From the NCBI GenBank assembly GCA_947044405.1, contig CAMRHE010000055.1:428501-492500 (forward strand): a stretch of DNA of 64,000 bases, given 5' to 3'. Both the position numbers and the translations under genes were made by a program. Position 1 is the first letter of the stretch, and every line of letters starts with the position of its first letter. This document shows, in pieces, positions 58,021-63,747 of the stretch. This DNA comes from Leptodactylus fallax (Eukaryota; Chordata; Amphibia; Anura; Leptodactylidae). Below the pieces are notes generated by a model. The model ran no database searches. It was not told where the DNA came from and worked only from the letters and a program-made list of their open reading frames with translations.

Positions 58021-58705
58021 GATGTATATGAAACATATAGACAGATAGATAAGTATGTAGATATGAGATAAATAGATAGTGGATAAATATGAGAAAGAAA
58101 GAAAGCAAGCAAGCAAGCAAGCAAGCAAGAAAATATATGAAATAGATTATGGACAAGTAGATAAAATACATGTGGAATAGATAGATAGACATGAGATAGA
58201 TAAATATGAAATGGATAAATACATAGAGATACAGTAGATACTATAGAAGTATAAATACATATATAGGCATCTATAAGAGAACATGTGATACACATGATAG
58301 GCAGATACTTTGGGTGCAGTATATAGCATACAGTTCCTCTTAGGTCCTCACCATTTCCTGGGTACTTGCTGGGGATTCCTCCCCTTGTCCCTTGTCATTT
58401 CTCTGGTCGTCCACTTTCTCAGCTGTCCCCTGCCCATCCATGCTGCCCACACTGCTGCCCTCACTCCCGGACTCACTGAGCCCATCACAGCTAGCACTAC
58501 TGCCGGGCACCTCCACCTTCCTGTGGACACTTTTCTTCCCAACACTTAAGGAATCAAAGTTAATAGTTTTATTCTCGAATGCCCCCTCCACGTTGCAGAA
58601 CATGCCCCCATACTTCTGCCTGGGTTTGGGGCTGCCAGAGCCCAGCTTAGAAAAGTAACTGGGCACATCTCCATCCACCTTATCTGCCCTGCTCCTCTCT
58701 GCCAT
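30292..58705 (-). CDS. DPYSL4: DPYSL4 (CRMP3), dihydropyrimidinase-like 4, complete, two alternative first exons
   Basis: Cytosolic collapsin response mediator protein, forming tetramers and linked to neurite and cytoskeletal regulation. It has the dihydropyrimidinase fold but no enzyme activity. Thirteen common exons (561 codons) plus a short first exon (13 codons) give 574 residues, close to the usual 572. With the long first exon (118 codons) the product is 679. All junctions keep frame and use GT-AG. Paralog 4 is indicated by [71 protein letters not shown] and [14 protein letters not shown]. The metal-site His-X-His of true dihydropyrimidinases is His-Thr-Arg (HTRLQMP), consistent with an inactive enzyme. 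The C-terminus has [13 protein letters not shown] and ends [12 protein letters not shown], the family ending. It is tail to tail with STK32C. Confidence 0.96.
30418..30460. repeat. (TA)n-(GA)n microsatellite
   Basis: Alternating TA followed by nine or so GA units, just inside the intron upstream of the last DPYSL4 exon. Confidence 0.9.
30960..32215. repeat. Degenerate TA-rich tandem array, about 1.25 kb
   Basis: Variants of CCCCCTTATATATAATAG and CCCTTATAAATAATAG recur throughout. Between about 31958 and 32055 the array is inverted (GGGGGGCTATTATAAGGGGG), then returns to the first orientation. It is flanked by 30770-30840 and 32520-32600, whose phrases GGCCCTGGGCAAAATT and GGGCCCTGGGCAATTGCCCA suggest one expanded repeat element. 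Confidence 0.85.
32216..32600. repeat. GC-rich flank of the TA-rich array
   Basis: Starts TTTTACTCACCTTACTGCGC and has an inverted pair of CAGCAGTCCTGTATGACAGAGCAGGGA with TCCCTGCTCTATCATAG. It ends GGGCCCTGGGCAATTGCCCAG. The same edge occurs at 25246. Confidence 0.5.
32968..33376. mobile_element. Palindromic MITE-like element, family D
   Basis: The left end AAAGAGGACCTTTCATGTCC mirrors GACAAAATGTCATCTTTAAA. Inner arms match over long stretches: GCTGGAAAGCTGACAGTTTTGATCAGCTTTGC is on the left, and its inverse GCAAAGCTGATCAAAACTGTCAGCTTTCCAGC is on the right. Confidence 0.85.
33372..34032. mobile_element. Foldback element with minisatellite-bearing arms
   Basis: The left arm (33372-33520) and right arm (33906-34032) are inverse complements, e.g. 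CCAATATACTTTCTGTATCA and TGATACAGAAAGTACATTGG. Next to them, a 22-bp unit CAGTCCATGGTCATGTGATATA is present about ten times on the left (33521-33737) and its inverse about four times on the right (33821-33905). The loop CACAGGTGCACAGCTCATTAC to AGCTGTGCAGCTGTGT also folds back. Confidence 0.9.
34347..34518 (-). CDS. DPYSL4: DPYSL4 exon 13, C-terminal regulatory region
   Basis: 172 bases. It encodes [20 protein letters not shown] then a Ser/Thr/Pro/Ala linker ([18 protein letters not shown]) and [12 protein letters not shown]. In CRMPs this disordered tail carries phosphorylation sites; TPTS is a candidate here by inference. Donor gtgagt. Confidence 0.95.
35022..35284. mobile_element. MITE-like repeat with inverted GTTATCCATTAAATACAAGTTATC ends
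   Basis: The left end GGGGTTATCCATTAAATACA mirrors the right end TGTTATTACTGGAATATCCC. Inner arms are less complete. Non-coding. Confidence 0.5.
35579..35721. mobile_element. Short palindromic element with AAAGGGGTTGTACCAA ends
   Basis: The left end TTAAAGGGGTTGTACCAAGT is mirrored by TTTGGTACAACCCCTTTAA. Arms continue TTTTGAAGTAATCCCCTATC and GATAGGGGATAACTTCAAAA-like text. A related, less complete copy begins at 35329. Confidence 0.75.
36570..37140. repeat. Dispersed repeat with GTTGGACGAACC / GGTTCGCCCATTTCTAC edges
   Basis: The left edge AGAGTTGGACGAACCAATTT and right edge GGGAGGTTCGCCCATTTCTA are roughly inverse. The interior contains a GC-rich core with CCTGGTGATGTCATGACGCT and CGGTGACCCCGGGACCATGA. 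No coding sequence. Confidence 0.5.
37141..37874. other. DPYSL4 intron, nothing recognised
   Basis: No repeat or gene is supported. A direct repeat CTTGCTGGTTGCA occurs at 37626 and 37653. Confidence 0.4.
37875..38054 (-). CDS. DPYSL4: DPYSL4 exon 12
   Basis: 180 bases, 60 codons, phase 0. It encodes [20 protein letters not shown] through [20 protein letters not shown] and [16 protein letters not shown] favours paralog 4. Acceptor ccatcag, donor gtgagt. Confidence 0.96.
38081..38440. mobile_element. Palindromic MITE-like element, family B
   Basis: Starts CCTTTCACCTGTCACCAGCT. Arms contain ATTCCAAAGATATAAGCCCT and the inverse AGGGCTTATATCTTTGGAAT, plus GGGTCTACAAGGCAGGTAGG and CTTGGCTAGTAGACCCTAAT. 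The right end is degraded. Confidence 0.75.
38884..39115. repeat. Repeat fragment with AAAGGGTTCATACCAAG edge
   Basis: The edge TTTAAAGGGTTCATACCAAG resembles the ends at 35329 and 35579. An internal inverse pair is CATCCTCTATGGGAGCACC against ACTCCCATAGAGAATGG. Incomplete. Confidence 0.4.
39203..39373 (-). CDS. DPYSL4: DPYSL4 exon 11
   Basis: 171 bases, 57 codons. It encodes [20 protein letters not shown], then [20 protein letters not shown] and [27 protein letters not shown] and YPRKGRI are strongly conserved CRMP motifs. Acceptor ttttag, donor gtaaat. Confidence 0.96.
39878..40035. mobile_element. L2-type LINE/SINE tail fragment
   Basis: Contains TACTCCGGTTTCCTCCCACA and CTCCAAAGACATACTGATAG followed by TTGTGAGCCCTATATGGGAC. 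This text recurs in fish and amphibian L2-derived tails. The assignment comes from memory of that text. Confidence 0.55.
40170..40355. repeat. Hairpin-forming repeat with CTAGTGTGAACCTAG edge
   Basis: GGGTCTCCGTCTTTCGAGTCCCC (40285-40307) pairs with GGACTCGAATTACGGAGACC (40313-40332). It is related to the hairpin at 60510-60612 and to 62607-62850 by the CTAG(G)TTCACA edge. Confidence 0.55.
40487..40628 (-). CDS. DPYSL4: DPYSL4 exon 10
   Basis: 142 bases; the first base completes a Cys codon. It encodes [20 protein letters not shown] and [20 protein letters not shown] then [21 protein letters not shown] is paralog-4-like. Where the human protein, as I recall it, has SSGDLQ this one has SCTDLQ at the junction. 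Acceptor ccctacag, donor gtaagg. Confidence 0.95.
41492..41941. mobile_element. Palindromic MITE-like element, family C, copy 2
   Basis: The left end TTAAAGAGGACCTTTCACCA is mirrored by GTGGTGAAAGGGTCTCTTTA. It carries TCTAGCCCCCACCATTCCTG and its inverse CAGGAATGGTGGGGGCTAGA. It is the most complete of the three family-C copies. Confidence 0.8.
41942..43300. other. DPYSL4 intron, nothing firm
   Basis: No exon is supported. 42400-42540 contains an imprecise internal repeat only. Confidence 0.4.
43310..43800. repeat. Dispersed repeat with degenerate array of the 31-bp family
   Basis: The edge is GCGAACTATCCCAGATTCAACAGGACAGTCCCGCAT. From 43560 a poor tandem array follows with GGGGGCATTATTTATACT, GGGGGCCACAATAAGGGG and GCATTATACTGTGTGG, about seven units of 28-35 bases, in the same orientation as the array at 8739. 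Confidence 0.5.
44521..44677 (-). CDS. DPYSL4: DPYSL4 exon 9
   Basis: 157 bases. It encodes (G)[40 protein letters not shown] and [29 protein letters not shown] is a CRMP hallmark; TNGSHYW suits paralog 4. Acceptor tttatag, donor gtatgt. Confidence 0.96.
44752..44776. repeat. Poly(A) tract
   Basis: A run of 25 A interrupts the intron upstream of exon 9. It may be a retroposed tail, but no element body is evident next to it. Confidence 0.8.
45860..46330 (+). pseudogene. Decayed Tc1/mariner (DDE_3) transposase
   Basis: Reading through frameshifts on the + strand gives transposase landmarks. [14 protein letters not shown] near 45951 corresponds to the usual [11 protein letters not shown] block. 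[18 protein letters not shown] near 46077 follows, then CYVQDIL near 46142 and [12 protein letters not shown] near 46205 (usual QDNARPHTARV). The transposase would cut and paste DNA at TA sites. At least two frameshifts separate these blocks, and the second catalytic block has lost a residue (ND for DE), so it is dead. It lies within a DPYSL4 intron. Confidence 0.8.
46664..46784 (-). CDS. DPYSL4: DPYSL4 exon 8
   Basis: 121 bases. It encodes [20 protein letters not shown] then [20 protein letters not shown] and one base of a Gly codon. Acceptor cctccag, donor gtaaga. [11 protein letters not shown]..(T/A)NCPLY.TKVMS is conserved across CRMPs. Confidence 0.96.
46862..46930 (-). CDS. DPYSL4: DPYSL4 exon 7
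   Basis: 69 bases, 23 codons: [20 protein letters not shown] and [13 protein letters not shown] is invariant in the family. Acceptor ccgtag, donor gtaagg. Confidence 0.96.
47593..47673 (-). CDS. DPYSL4: DPYSL4 exon 6
   Basis: 81 bases, 27 codons: [20 protein letters not shown] and [17 protein letters not shown] contains the second metal-site His region of the ancestral hydrolase. Acceptor gttacag, donor gtaatg. Confidence 0.96.
47759..47820 (-). CDS. DPYSL4: DPYSL4 exon 5
   Basis: 62 bases: (G)[20 protein letters not shown]. This segment corresponds to the carbamylated-lysine region of dihydropyrimidinase; CRMPs have F.V(Y/F)MAYKD here instead. Acceptor tgtgaag, donor gtacag. Confidence 0.95.
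47859..48433. mobile_element. MITE-like element, about 575 bp (copy related to 27118-27676, inverted)
   Basis: The left end TTAAAGGGAAAGTGTCACCA and right end TGGTGATGCATTCCCTTTAC are inverse. The interior GGCAAGATGGCCGCCCCATA and ATGGCCATGACTATG match the element at 27118 in opposite orientation. It begins only about 40 bases beyond the exon-5 acceptor, so it is tightly packed against an exon. Confidence 0.8.
48483..48700. mobile_element. Near-perfect palindromic MITE, about 217 bp
   Basis: The left end TTAAAGGGGTTGTGCAGGAC is mirrored by GTCCTTCACAACCCCTTTAA. Arms run almost to the centre: CAGTAAGTGACATCACGTACATTGGT on the left and CCAATGTACGTGATGTCACTTTCTG on the right. Arms are about 95 bp. 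Confidence 0.88.
49140..49304 (-). CDS. DPYSL4: DPYSL4 exon 4
   Basis: 165 bases. After an Ile codon split over the junction it encodes [40 protein letters not shown] and [30 protein letters not shown] fits paralog 4. Acceptor ttctag, donor gtaagt. Confidence 0.96.
49310..51095. other. DPYSL4 intron with repeat fragments
   Basis: Fragments with edges TTAAAGGGATTGTCCCCCAG (49615) and TTAAAGGGGATGTTCCATGA (50617) are the only recognisable items. No exon or RNA gene. Confidence 0.4.
51100..51284 (-). CDS. DPYSL4: DPYSL4 exon 3
   Basis: 185 bases. It encodes [60 protein letters not shown] and I. The VHTRLQMP stretch replaces the His-X-His metal ligands of active dihydropyrimidinases with His-Thr-Arg. 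Acceptor ttcatag, donor gtgagt. Confidence 0.96.
51731..52068. mobile_element. MITE-like element with AAAGGGGTACTTCATC ends
   Basis: The left end TTAAAGGGGTACTTCATCTA mirrors the right end GTGGATAACATACCCCTTTAA only roughly. Inner pairing includes CACTGAATAGGTGATAAATTGAT and ATCATTTATCCAGTGGAGAG. Confidence 0.5.
52099..52461. mobile_element. Palindromic MITE-like element, family C, copy 3
   Basis: Starts TTAAAGAAAATCTTTCACCA and ends GGAAATGGCGAAAGATCCTC. It contains CTCTAGCCCCCACCATTCCT and its inverse near 52370. It lies only 60 bases beyond the exon-2 donor. Confidence 0.8.
52521..52609 (-). CDS. DPYSL4: DPYSL4 exon 2 (first common exon)
   Basis: 89 bases. It encodes [29 protein letters not shown] and two bases of Lys. 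SDRLLI(K/R)[10 protein letters not shown] opens the conserved core. It is in phase 0 with both alternative first exons. Acceptor ctgcag, donor gtaaga. Confidence 0.96.
53049..53372. mobile_element. MITE-like element with AAAGGGGTTGTCCAGGATAA ends
   Basis: The left end TTAAAGGGGTTGTCCAGGAT mirrors the right end ATTATCATGGACAACCCCTA. Inside, TACCCACCTGTTCCTGG mirrors CCAGGGACAGGTGAGTATGG. It has the same plan as 11937-12331 and 12953-13312. Confidence 0.8.
53373..55080. other. DPYSL4 intron, nothing recognised
   Basis: AT-rich, no named repeat, no exon. Confidence 0.4.
55081..56100. repeat. Cluster of GATA/TATC microsatellites with (AT)n
   Basis: Perfect runs are (CTAT)n at 55085-55124, (AT)n at 55122-55164, (TAGA)n at about 55366-55397 and 55783-55821, and (TATC)n at about 55908-55947. 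They sit in degenerate GATA text. 55160-55215 and 55280-55335 are inverse copies (ATGTTTTGTCACATATCTAT and ATAGATATGTGACAAAACTA). Open frames rich in Ile-Tyr-Leu-Ser here are artefacts. Confidence 0.92.
56901..56939 (-). CDS. DPYSL4: DPYSL4 short first exon (B type)
   Basis: 39 coding bases: [13 protein letters not shown], followed by donor gtaaga. This matches the short N-terminus of CRMPs (MSFQGKKSIPRIT in human CRMP3, as I recall it), and phase 0 joins it to SDRLLI of exon 2. The start is ATG at 56939-56937 with A at -3. It was too short to stand out as an open frame and was found by its motif. Confidence 0.94.
56940..57340 (-). promoter_or_regulatory. Candidate 5' UTR and promoter of the B-type transcript
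   Basis: A GC-richer, repeat-poor block directly upstream of the short first exon. It includes a GATGAG-type run at 57221-57258. No TATA box could be assigned with confidence, and the transcription start is unknown. Confidence 0.4.
57530..57640. repeat. (AT)n-(AC)n microsatellite
   Basis: Long uninterrupted AT alternation ending in (AC)8 or so near 57625-57640, between the two DPYSL4 first exons. A second (AT)n lies at 57774-57808. Confidence 0.95.
57900..58131. repeat. (GATA)n and (AAGC)n microsatellites
   Basis: GATA units run in 57922-58020 with small interruptions. AAGAAAGAAAGCAAGCAAGC and further CAAG units occupy 58091-58131. It ends about 220 bases from the A-type first exon. Confidence 0.93.
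58352..58705 (-). CDS. DPYSL4: DPYSL4 long first exon (A type)
   Basis: 118 codons from ATG at 58705-58703 (GAGCAATGG, purine at -3 and G at +4) to donor gtgagg after STQEM. Residues 29-46 or so, [18 protein letters not shown], are the signature of the long CRMP N-terminus known in CRMP1, 2 and 4. The rest is a Ser/Gly/Glu-rich disordered tail. It joins exon 2 in phase 0. The long form favours an alternative promoter upstream of the short one. Confidence 0.93.
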
Positions 58706-59090
58706 TGCTCCTGGATGTGTGACTCTGCAGGATAATCCAAAGTGAAGTCTCTTCTTGGTCTGCCAGGCTCAATTTGAGGAAGGGACAGTGTCTAGAACGT
58801 GTCACATAACCCCCTGAGGTTATACCCCAGATGGCAGCTACTTCTGAGACTGAGTGTGCTGTCCAAGGGGGTGTGGTGCTGAAATACACAAAGTGCACTG
58901 ACTGACTGCTGTATATCCTTATGTACTGCAACAGGACAGGCTGTATTATCTATACATATCAGCTATACATAAGCAGATAACTAGAGGAAACTATGCACAT
59001 ATGGACAAAACTCTAGGTATAAATACAGCAGGCAGGTAGACACATGGATAGGTGTACCTACAGACAGACATGCAGGAGAAAATAGTAGTA
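58706..59090. other. Upstream region of the A-type first exon
   Basis: Likely holds the 5' UTR and promoter of the long transcript. No TATA or other element is assigned. Confidence 0.35.
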
Positions 59091-59330
59091 TAGATATATA
59101 AGAGCTACATAGATAGATAATAGAAAGATATACAGATACATAGATAGGAAAGATGGATAAATATGATAGATATGACATGATAGATAGAGTAGATAGATAA
59201 TAGCTAGATGGATAGATAAAGATAGATAGATAAATAGGATATGACATAATAGATAGCTAGATAGTTATATAGATATGACTAGATAGATATGACATGATAG
59301 ATAGATCATAGATAAAAGATAAATATATAC
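59090..59330. repeat. Degenerate GATA microsatellite
   Basis: Scattered GATAGATA with ATAGATATGACATGATAGAT recurring at about 59165, 59230 and 59285. It overlaps a spurious Ile-Tyr-Leu-Ser-rich frame. Confidence 0.85.
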
Positions 59331-59589
59331 ATATGAAATACATAGTTATAGATTTTACAATAAGTTATTAAAAAAGTTAATAACAAAATCACATATACGC
59401 AGAGAACTTTTTACTTCATGGGTTTCAGTCTTATGATGGCCACCCAAAAGCACCCTTATAGTCAATGGGGTCCATTGGAGTCCGTGTGTAACCACTATTA
59501 TAGCAGTCCCCCTATCCGTTGCTTTGTCCTCTGACGAACCAGAACAACGAATAGGTTGACGCTAGTGGGAATGTAGCGTAAGCCATCTT

Positions 59590-59800
59590 CTTTTACAAGT
59601 TTGATAACCTGTCTTTATACTCTAATCCGCCCATCCCCTCAACGTCCCTACTCACTCTCCTCTGCACCGCTACAGTTCAGCTATGTCTTTCCTATATAAG
59701 GGTGCCCAAAATTGTGCACAGTATTCCATATGTGGTCTGACTGGTGATTTATATAGAGACAATTGTGTAGACTGTGTATATCATGTCAACGAGAGTCGTC
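59590..59800. repeat. Fragment of a dispersed repeat
   Basis: CAAAATTGTGCACAGTATTC and CATATGTGGTCTGACTGGTG match text I recall as repeated in amphibian genomes. Element class unknown. Confidence 0.35.
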
Positions 59801-60438
59801 ATAAATCTTTGACTGCACCCCTACCAATGCAATGGGTTGTGCTGGAGGAAAGTGTCAGATGGGAAACATCAACATACTTGTGTCATGTCCATGCCATCAG
59901 GCAGATCCATCGGTAGGTGACTGTCACCCATTCCGCCCTAGCGTGACTGGCAACTATTTAGCTTTAGCCCAGGGCTTCCTAGTACATGCATGTCTCTTTT
60001 ATGACAGTCTTTGTTCTATGTTACTGTCTCATAGGCAAAAGCAGAGGGGACAAGTGTAATCGTATAAATAGTAACCATATAACTAGAACAAACTATAGCC
60101 CATGGTTTTTATCTAATTCTGGTTATGGTGGTTAATACTCTGTACATGCCTCTTATTGACATCACTATTTATTTGTGACCCCCATCCATACCTCATCTGT
60201 ATTACTGACCCTCTTCACTTTAGTTTGTGCCCTTGATATTTTAGTTTTATGTCCTGTACTTCCTTTGTATTTGTTAAATCCTGACCTGACTACATGACTA
60301 CACTCACTCATAGTAGAAATGCTGTGACATTTGGCTGTGCAGGCATCAAAGTAGAACACAGTATTTACAATTCTAACAAATCTCATCCACAAGCTGCAGA
60401 AAATTTCCATGACCATGACCAATTTTCTGTAGATTTTC

Positions 60439-60476
60439 ACCATGGATATTACCATTTGCATGGTAATATCCATGGT
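60439..60476. repeat. Perfect 17-bp inverted repeat with 4-base loop
   Basis: ACCATGGATATTACCAT, loop TTGC, then ATGGTAATATCCATGGT. Flanking TGTAGATTTTC and GTGAAATCTGCAG extend the palindrome imperfectly. Confidence 0.95.
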
Positions 60477-60509
60477 ACAAGGTGAAATCTGCAGAAAATC
60501 TGCATGTAA

Positions 60510-60612
60510 GGCTAAGTTCCACTTTTTAAGCGCATTGGGTTTTTGTTTTTCGGGTCCCCAAGCAGACCCGAAGAACGGAAACCCAAACGCTAGTGTGAAC
60601 CTAGCGTAACAT
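60510..60612. repeat. Short hairpin repeat with GCTAGTGTGAACCTAGC edge
   Basis: TTCGGGTCCCCAAGCAGACCCGAA (60558-60581) folds on itself. The outer arms AGGCTAAGTTCCACTT and CGCTAGTGTGAACCTAGCGT are related. The same family occurs at 40170-40355. Confidence 0.55.
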
Positions 60613-61540
60613 TTGTTTTTTTAGCGAATACACAAAATATGCCAAGATGAAAGACAGTGCCAAATGTAAGGTCCTACAGGTGTAGTTTGGTGTAAAGGGA
60701 ACCTGTTATGGCTATTTGGAACACTAAACCACCCAAGGGTCCTTTTGGACCAGTGGTATAGTGTCCCATATAACTTACTCCTACTGGTGCCCATAATTTA
60801 AGAAAAAAAAAAGACCTTCATACTTACCCCACTTCTGTACTCCAAAATCATCGCCTTTGTCATCTGTCCATTTTGCTCACAGGCATGTTACTCCATAGGG
60901 ATCAATAATCTTTACACAAGTATTGATTTCCACCTTCTGTTCCTCTGGATACACAGGAGACTGGTATACAGCCATGTACATGGCCACATAGAATGGACCT
61001 TCCATCTTTACCCATCCACAGTTAACAATAAAAATCTAACTAGCCGCACTTTATGATTTTTGGGTGCTTATAACTTCTATAATTTTCAGGCTCAAAATAG
61101 ACGTAAAGTCATGTTTGTCATGTCCTGATACTGTTCTGACACATACAATGTGAGTTTTGCCTAGCACATGGCACAACAGAGGGATTCAAAGGCCCTGTTC
61201 TAGGTAAAACACATGGAGGGAGATTTATTAATACTTATACACCATGTGAGAGGTGCACTAGTATCTTTCCCCATGCACCATGCACCAGATTCATCAACAT
61301 GGGGCATGTACATTTAGCATGATATAGATATATTGTATGACTGCTTGCGTTGGAAGGATCCCTTTATAATAAGTTACTCACAGGATGTCATGTTGCTAGA
61401 ATCCCTAGTGATTGGTTCTGATATTGCAGGTGATCACTTTCCCTGCAGTGCCACCCCAGGAGAAATGAAGAATTACACCACTAGCAATTCCACCCAAATA
61501 TTCTAAAAATAGCAACAACTCAAGAATAATTTCCACCAAC
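60613..61540. other. Intergenic DNA, nothing recognised
   Basis: 60700-60760 starts AAAGGGAACCTGTTATGGCT, a repeat-like edge also seen near 62310. No gene. Confidence 0.35.
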
Positions 61541-61553
61541 TTGAACCAATTAT

Positions 61554-62165
61554 TTTATTAAAAAAGTTGACAATAAATGAATTACTTTACAAATAAATAT
61601 AAAGTCTTTAATATATATTTATCATATCACATTACAAAAATATGTGTAAAATTTGTAACTGGCAAACAAAAAGTCCCATTTTGAAGACCTAAAGTTACAG
61701 TTTCAGCACTAAACCAAACATTACAGGTATAAGATATAGGTATCCAGAGAAAGCAGGCGGTAAGGGCGCCCATTGCCATACAGTAAATAGAATTTTTACA
61801 TGATTTACATAGGATTTTTTTATTTAATTTTTTTTTACAGCAGGTATGTTGGTTATAAAATGTACAATACATATATATTTCCATCCACACAATTCCCTGA
61901 GTCTAAACTAAACCCAAAACTGTGCTAAAACACACTAGCCAAGTTAAGGTACTGATGGTGGTACTGTTCTAGGACCCCATTTGGCATCAATAGACAACCC
62001 CCAAGTAAGACGTGATCAGATATGTTCAGACGAGTGTTCGGTTTACAACAGTGTAAGGCACTTGGGGTTGTACCAAAGGCTACAGATAGTTGAAATATAA
62101 CATATACAACAACAGCCATAATTTATCTACAATATGTACTGTATACAGTTGATATATTTATTGTG
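61554..62165 (-). other. Possible 3' UTR end of the next upstream gene (JAKMIP3 expected by synteny)
   Basis: AT-rich, repeat-poor DNA. On the - strand it ends with several AATAAA-like signals, the last being TTTATT at 61554-61559 on the + strand. It looks like a vertebrate 3' UTR terminus. JAKMIP genes precede CRMP genes on the same strand in the three paralogous regions I recall. No coding sequence was seen, so the identity is inference. Confidence 0.35.
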
Positions 62166-62199
62166 TGTTCTTACAGGGTCAGCCGTGGAAGCTGTACCT

Positions 62200-62860
62200 T
62201 AAAGGGCTTGTCCACAATTGGAAAAATTTTGTTCCATTTTTTTTTTTTCAGAAACAGCACCACCTTTGTCTATGGGCTGCATTGTGTACTGCAGCTCATC
62301 CATGCTTAAAGGAAACCTGTCTGGGTGATTTGGGACACTAGACCACACACAGATCCTTATGGATAGAAGGTTTAATGTCCAAAGTAACCCTCTTTTAATG
62401 CCATCCATGCCCGCTTTAAGAATAAAGAGCATTTATAGTTACTCGGCTCCTGTACTCCTGACACCAACACAGCCAGAGGAGTACATCTAGGCTTCAGCGC
62501 ATGCGCTGGACCTCAAGCGGTGAAGCTGGGGTATAGAAACTCAGCTTCACTGATGTATTGCGCTGATGAAGGGAACACCAGAGTTGAGTCCGATGCGACG
62601 CTAGATAAGGCTAGGTTCACATCTGCGTCGGAGTCTCTGTTGGAAACCCCTGAAAATCAATGGAGTGAAAAGCCCTGTGTGGAGGACTTTTCTCTCTGCC
62701 GGTTTCAGTATAAAAATAGCGTAAACCGGACGGACACCCAGTGGACCCCATTATAACCTATGGGGTCTGGGGGTGTCCACGGGTCACCACTGTTTTAGTG
62801 GTGGGGCTCTCCATCCGACGGAGAGACCAGCGCAATTGTGAACCCTCAGTATATAGGTTA

Positions 62861-62891
<31 letters not shown>

Positions 62892-63740
62892 CGGGCATGG
62901 ATGGCATTGCTACAGCTTATTTAGGACACTAAACCCCCAGTCAATAAGGACCTGTGGGTGGTGGAGTGTGAGGATGACTGCAATACCATGCATAGCCTAT
63001 GGAAAAAAGTGGCGCTATTTATGGAAAACAGACCCTGTTTTCTAATCCTGGACAACTCCTTTGTGTGATGTTTAGTTTAGACATAAATGATAACCGCAGT
63101 GCTCGCATTACACACATGACTTTTTATTACCTATCACCATGTAACTTTTAGGGTACATTCACAGAGGATGTCATTTGTAACAGAAAATACATATATTGCA
63201 GATTCAGTGCAGAATTTGTAGCTAAAGTGGCTGCAAAATTTGCACATTCTACTTTGTTGCAGATTTTCAGAAAATTTCTGCAACATAAAATTGATACACT
63301 ATGGATTAAAACCCACTGCAGTTCAATTTCCGTGTGGATTATTCCATAGCATGTGGTTAAGATTTGGGTAAATTTCTCCTACTTTGCGGCTACATTAATG
63401 GAAAATTTGCAGCATACAGATCCTATATGGATGTACCCTTTGACATACATAAATATGGAAGAATAAACAATTAATCGTATATACTAGGTATGTATACGCT
63501 GCAGACTATGAAAGGGATATGCAAGTGTGAGCAGTGAAGGGGCCACGGTACTGTAGCAAATGAACGTGGCCCCTTCAAACAGCTGATCCCAATATGGATT
63601 CAATATTTTATCTGACTAGAAAACCCCTTTAATAGGTAAAATCAGGGACAATATAAATGTATCTAACACTGATGAATGCAGGAAAGAAAGGAAGATGGCA
63701 ACAAATGGTTCAGAACTGAAAAAAATTAGAAAGTCTGTCT
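62200..63740. other. Repeat-rich DNA, no gene
   Basis: Contains edges TTAAAGGGCTTGTCCACAAT (62201), TAAAGGAAACCTGTCTGGGT (62306), GGCTAGGTTCACATCTGCGT (62609), a 27-base poly(T) near 62860 and a fragment ending AAAACCCCTTTAATAGG near 63620. None has coding potential. Confidence 0.5.
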
Positions 63741-63747
63741 TTATAGC

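Noticed and set aside
57680..58295. Long - strand frames rich in Ile, Tyr, Leu and Ser
   Set aside because: They are translations of GATA/TATC microsatellites.
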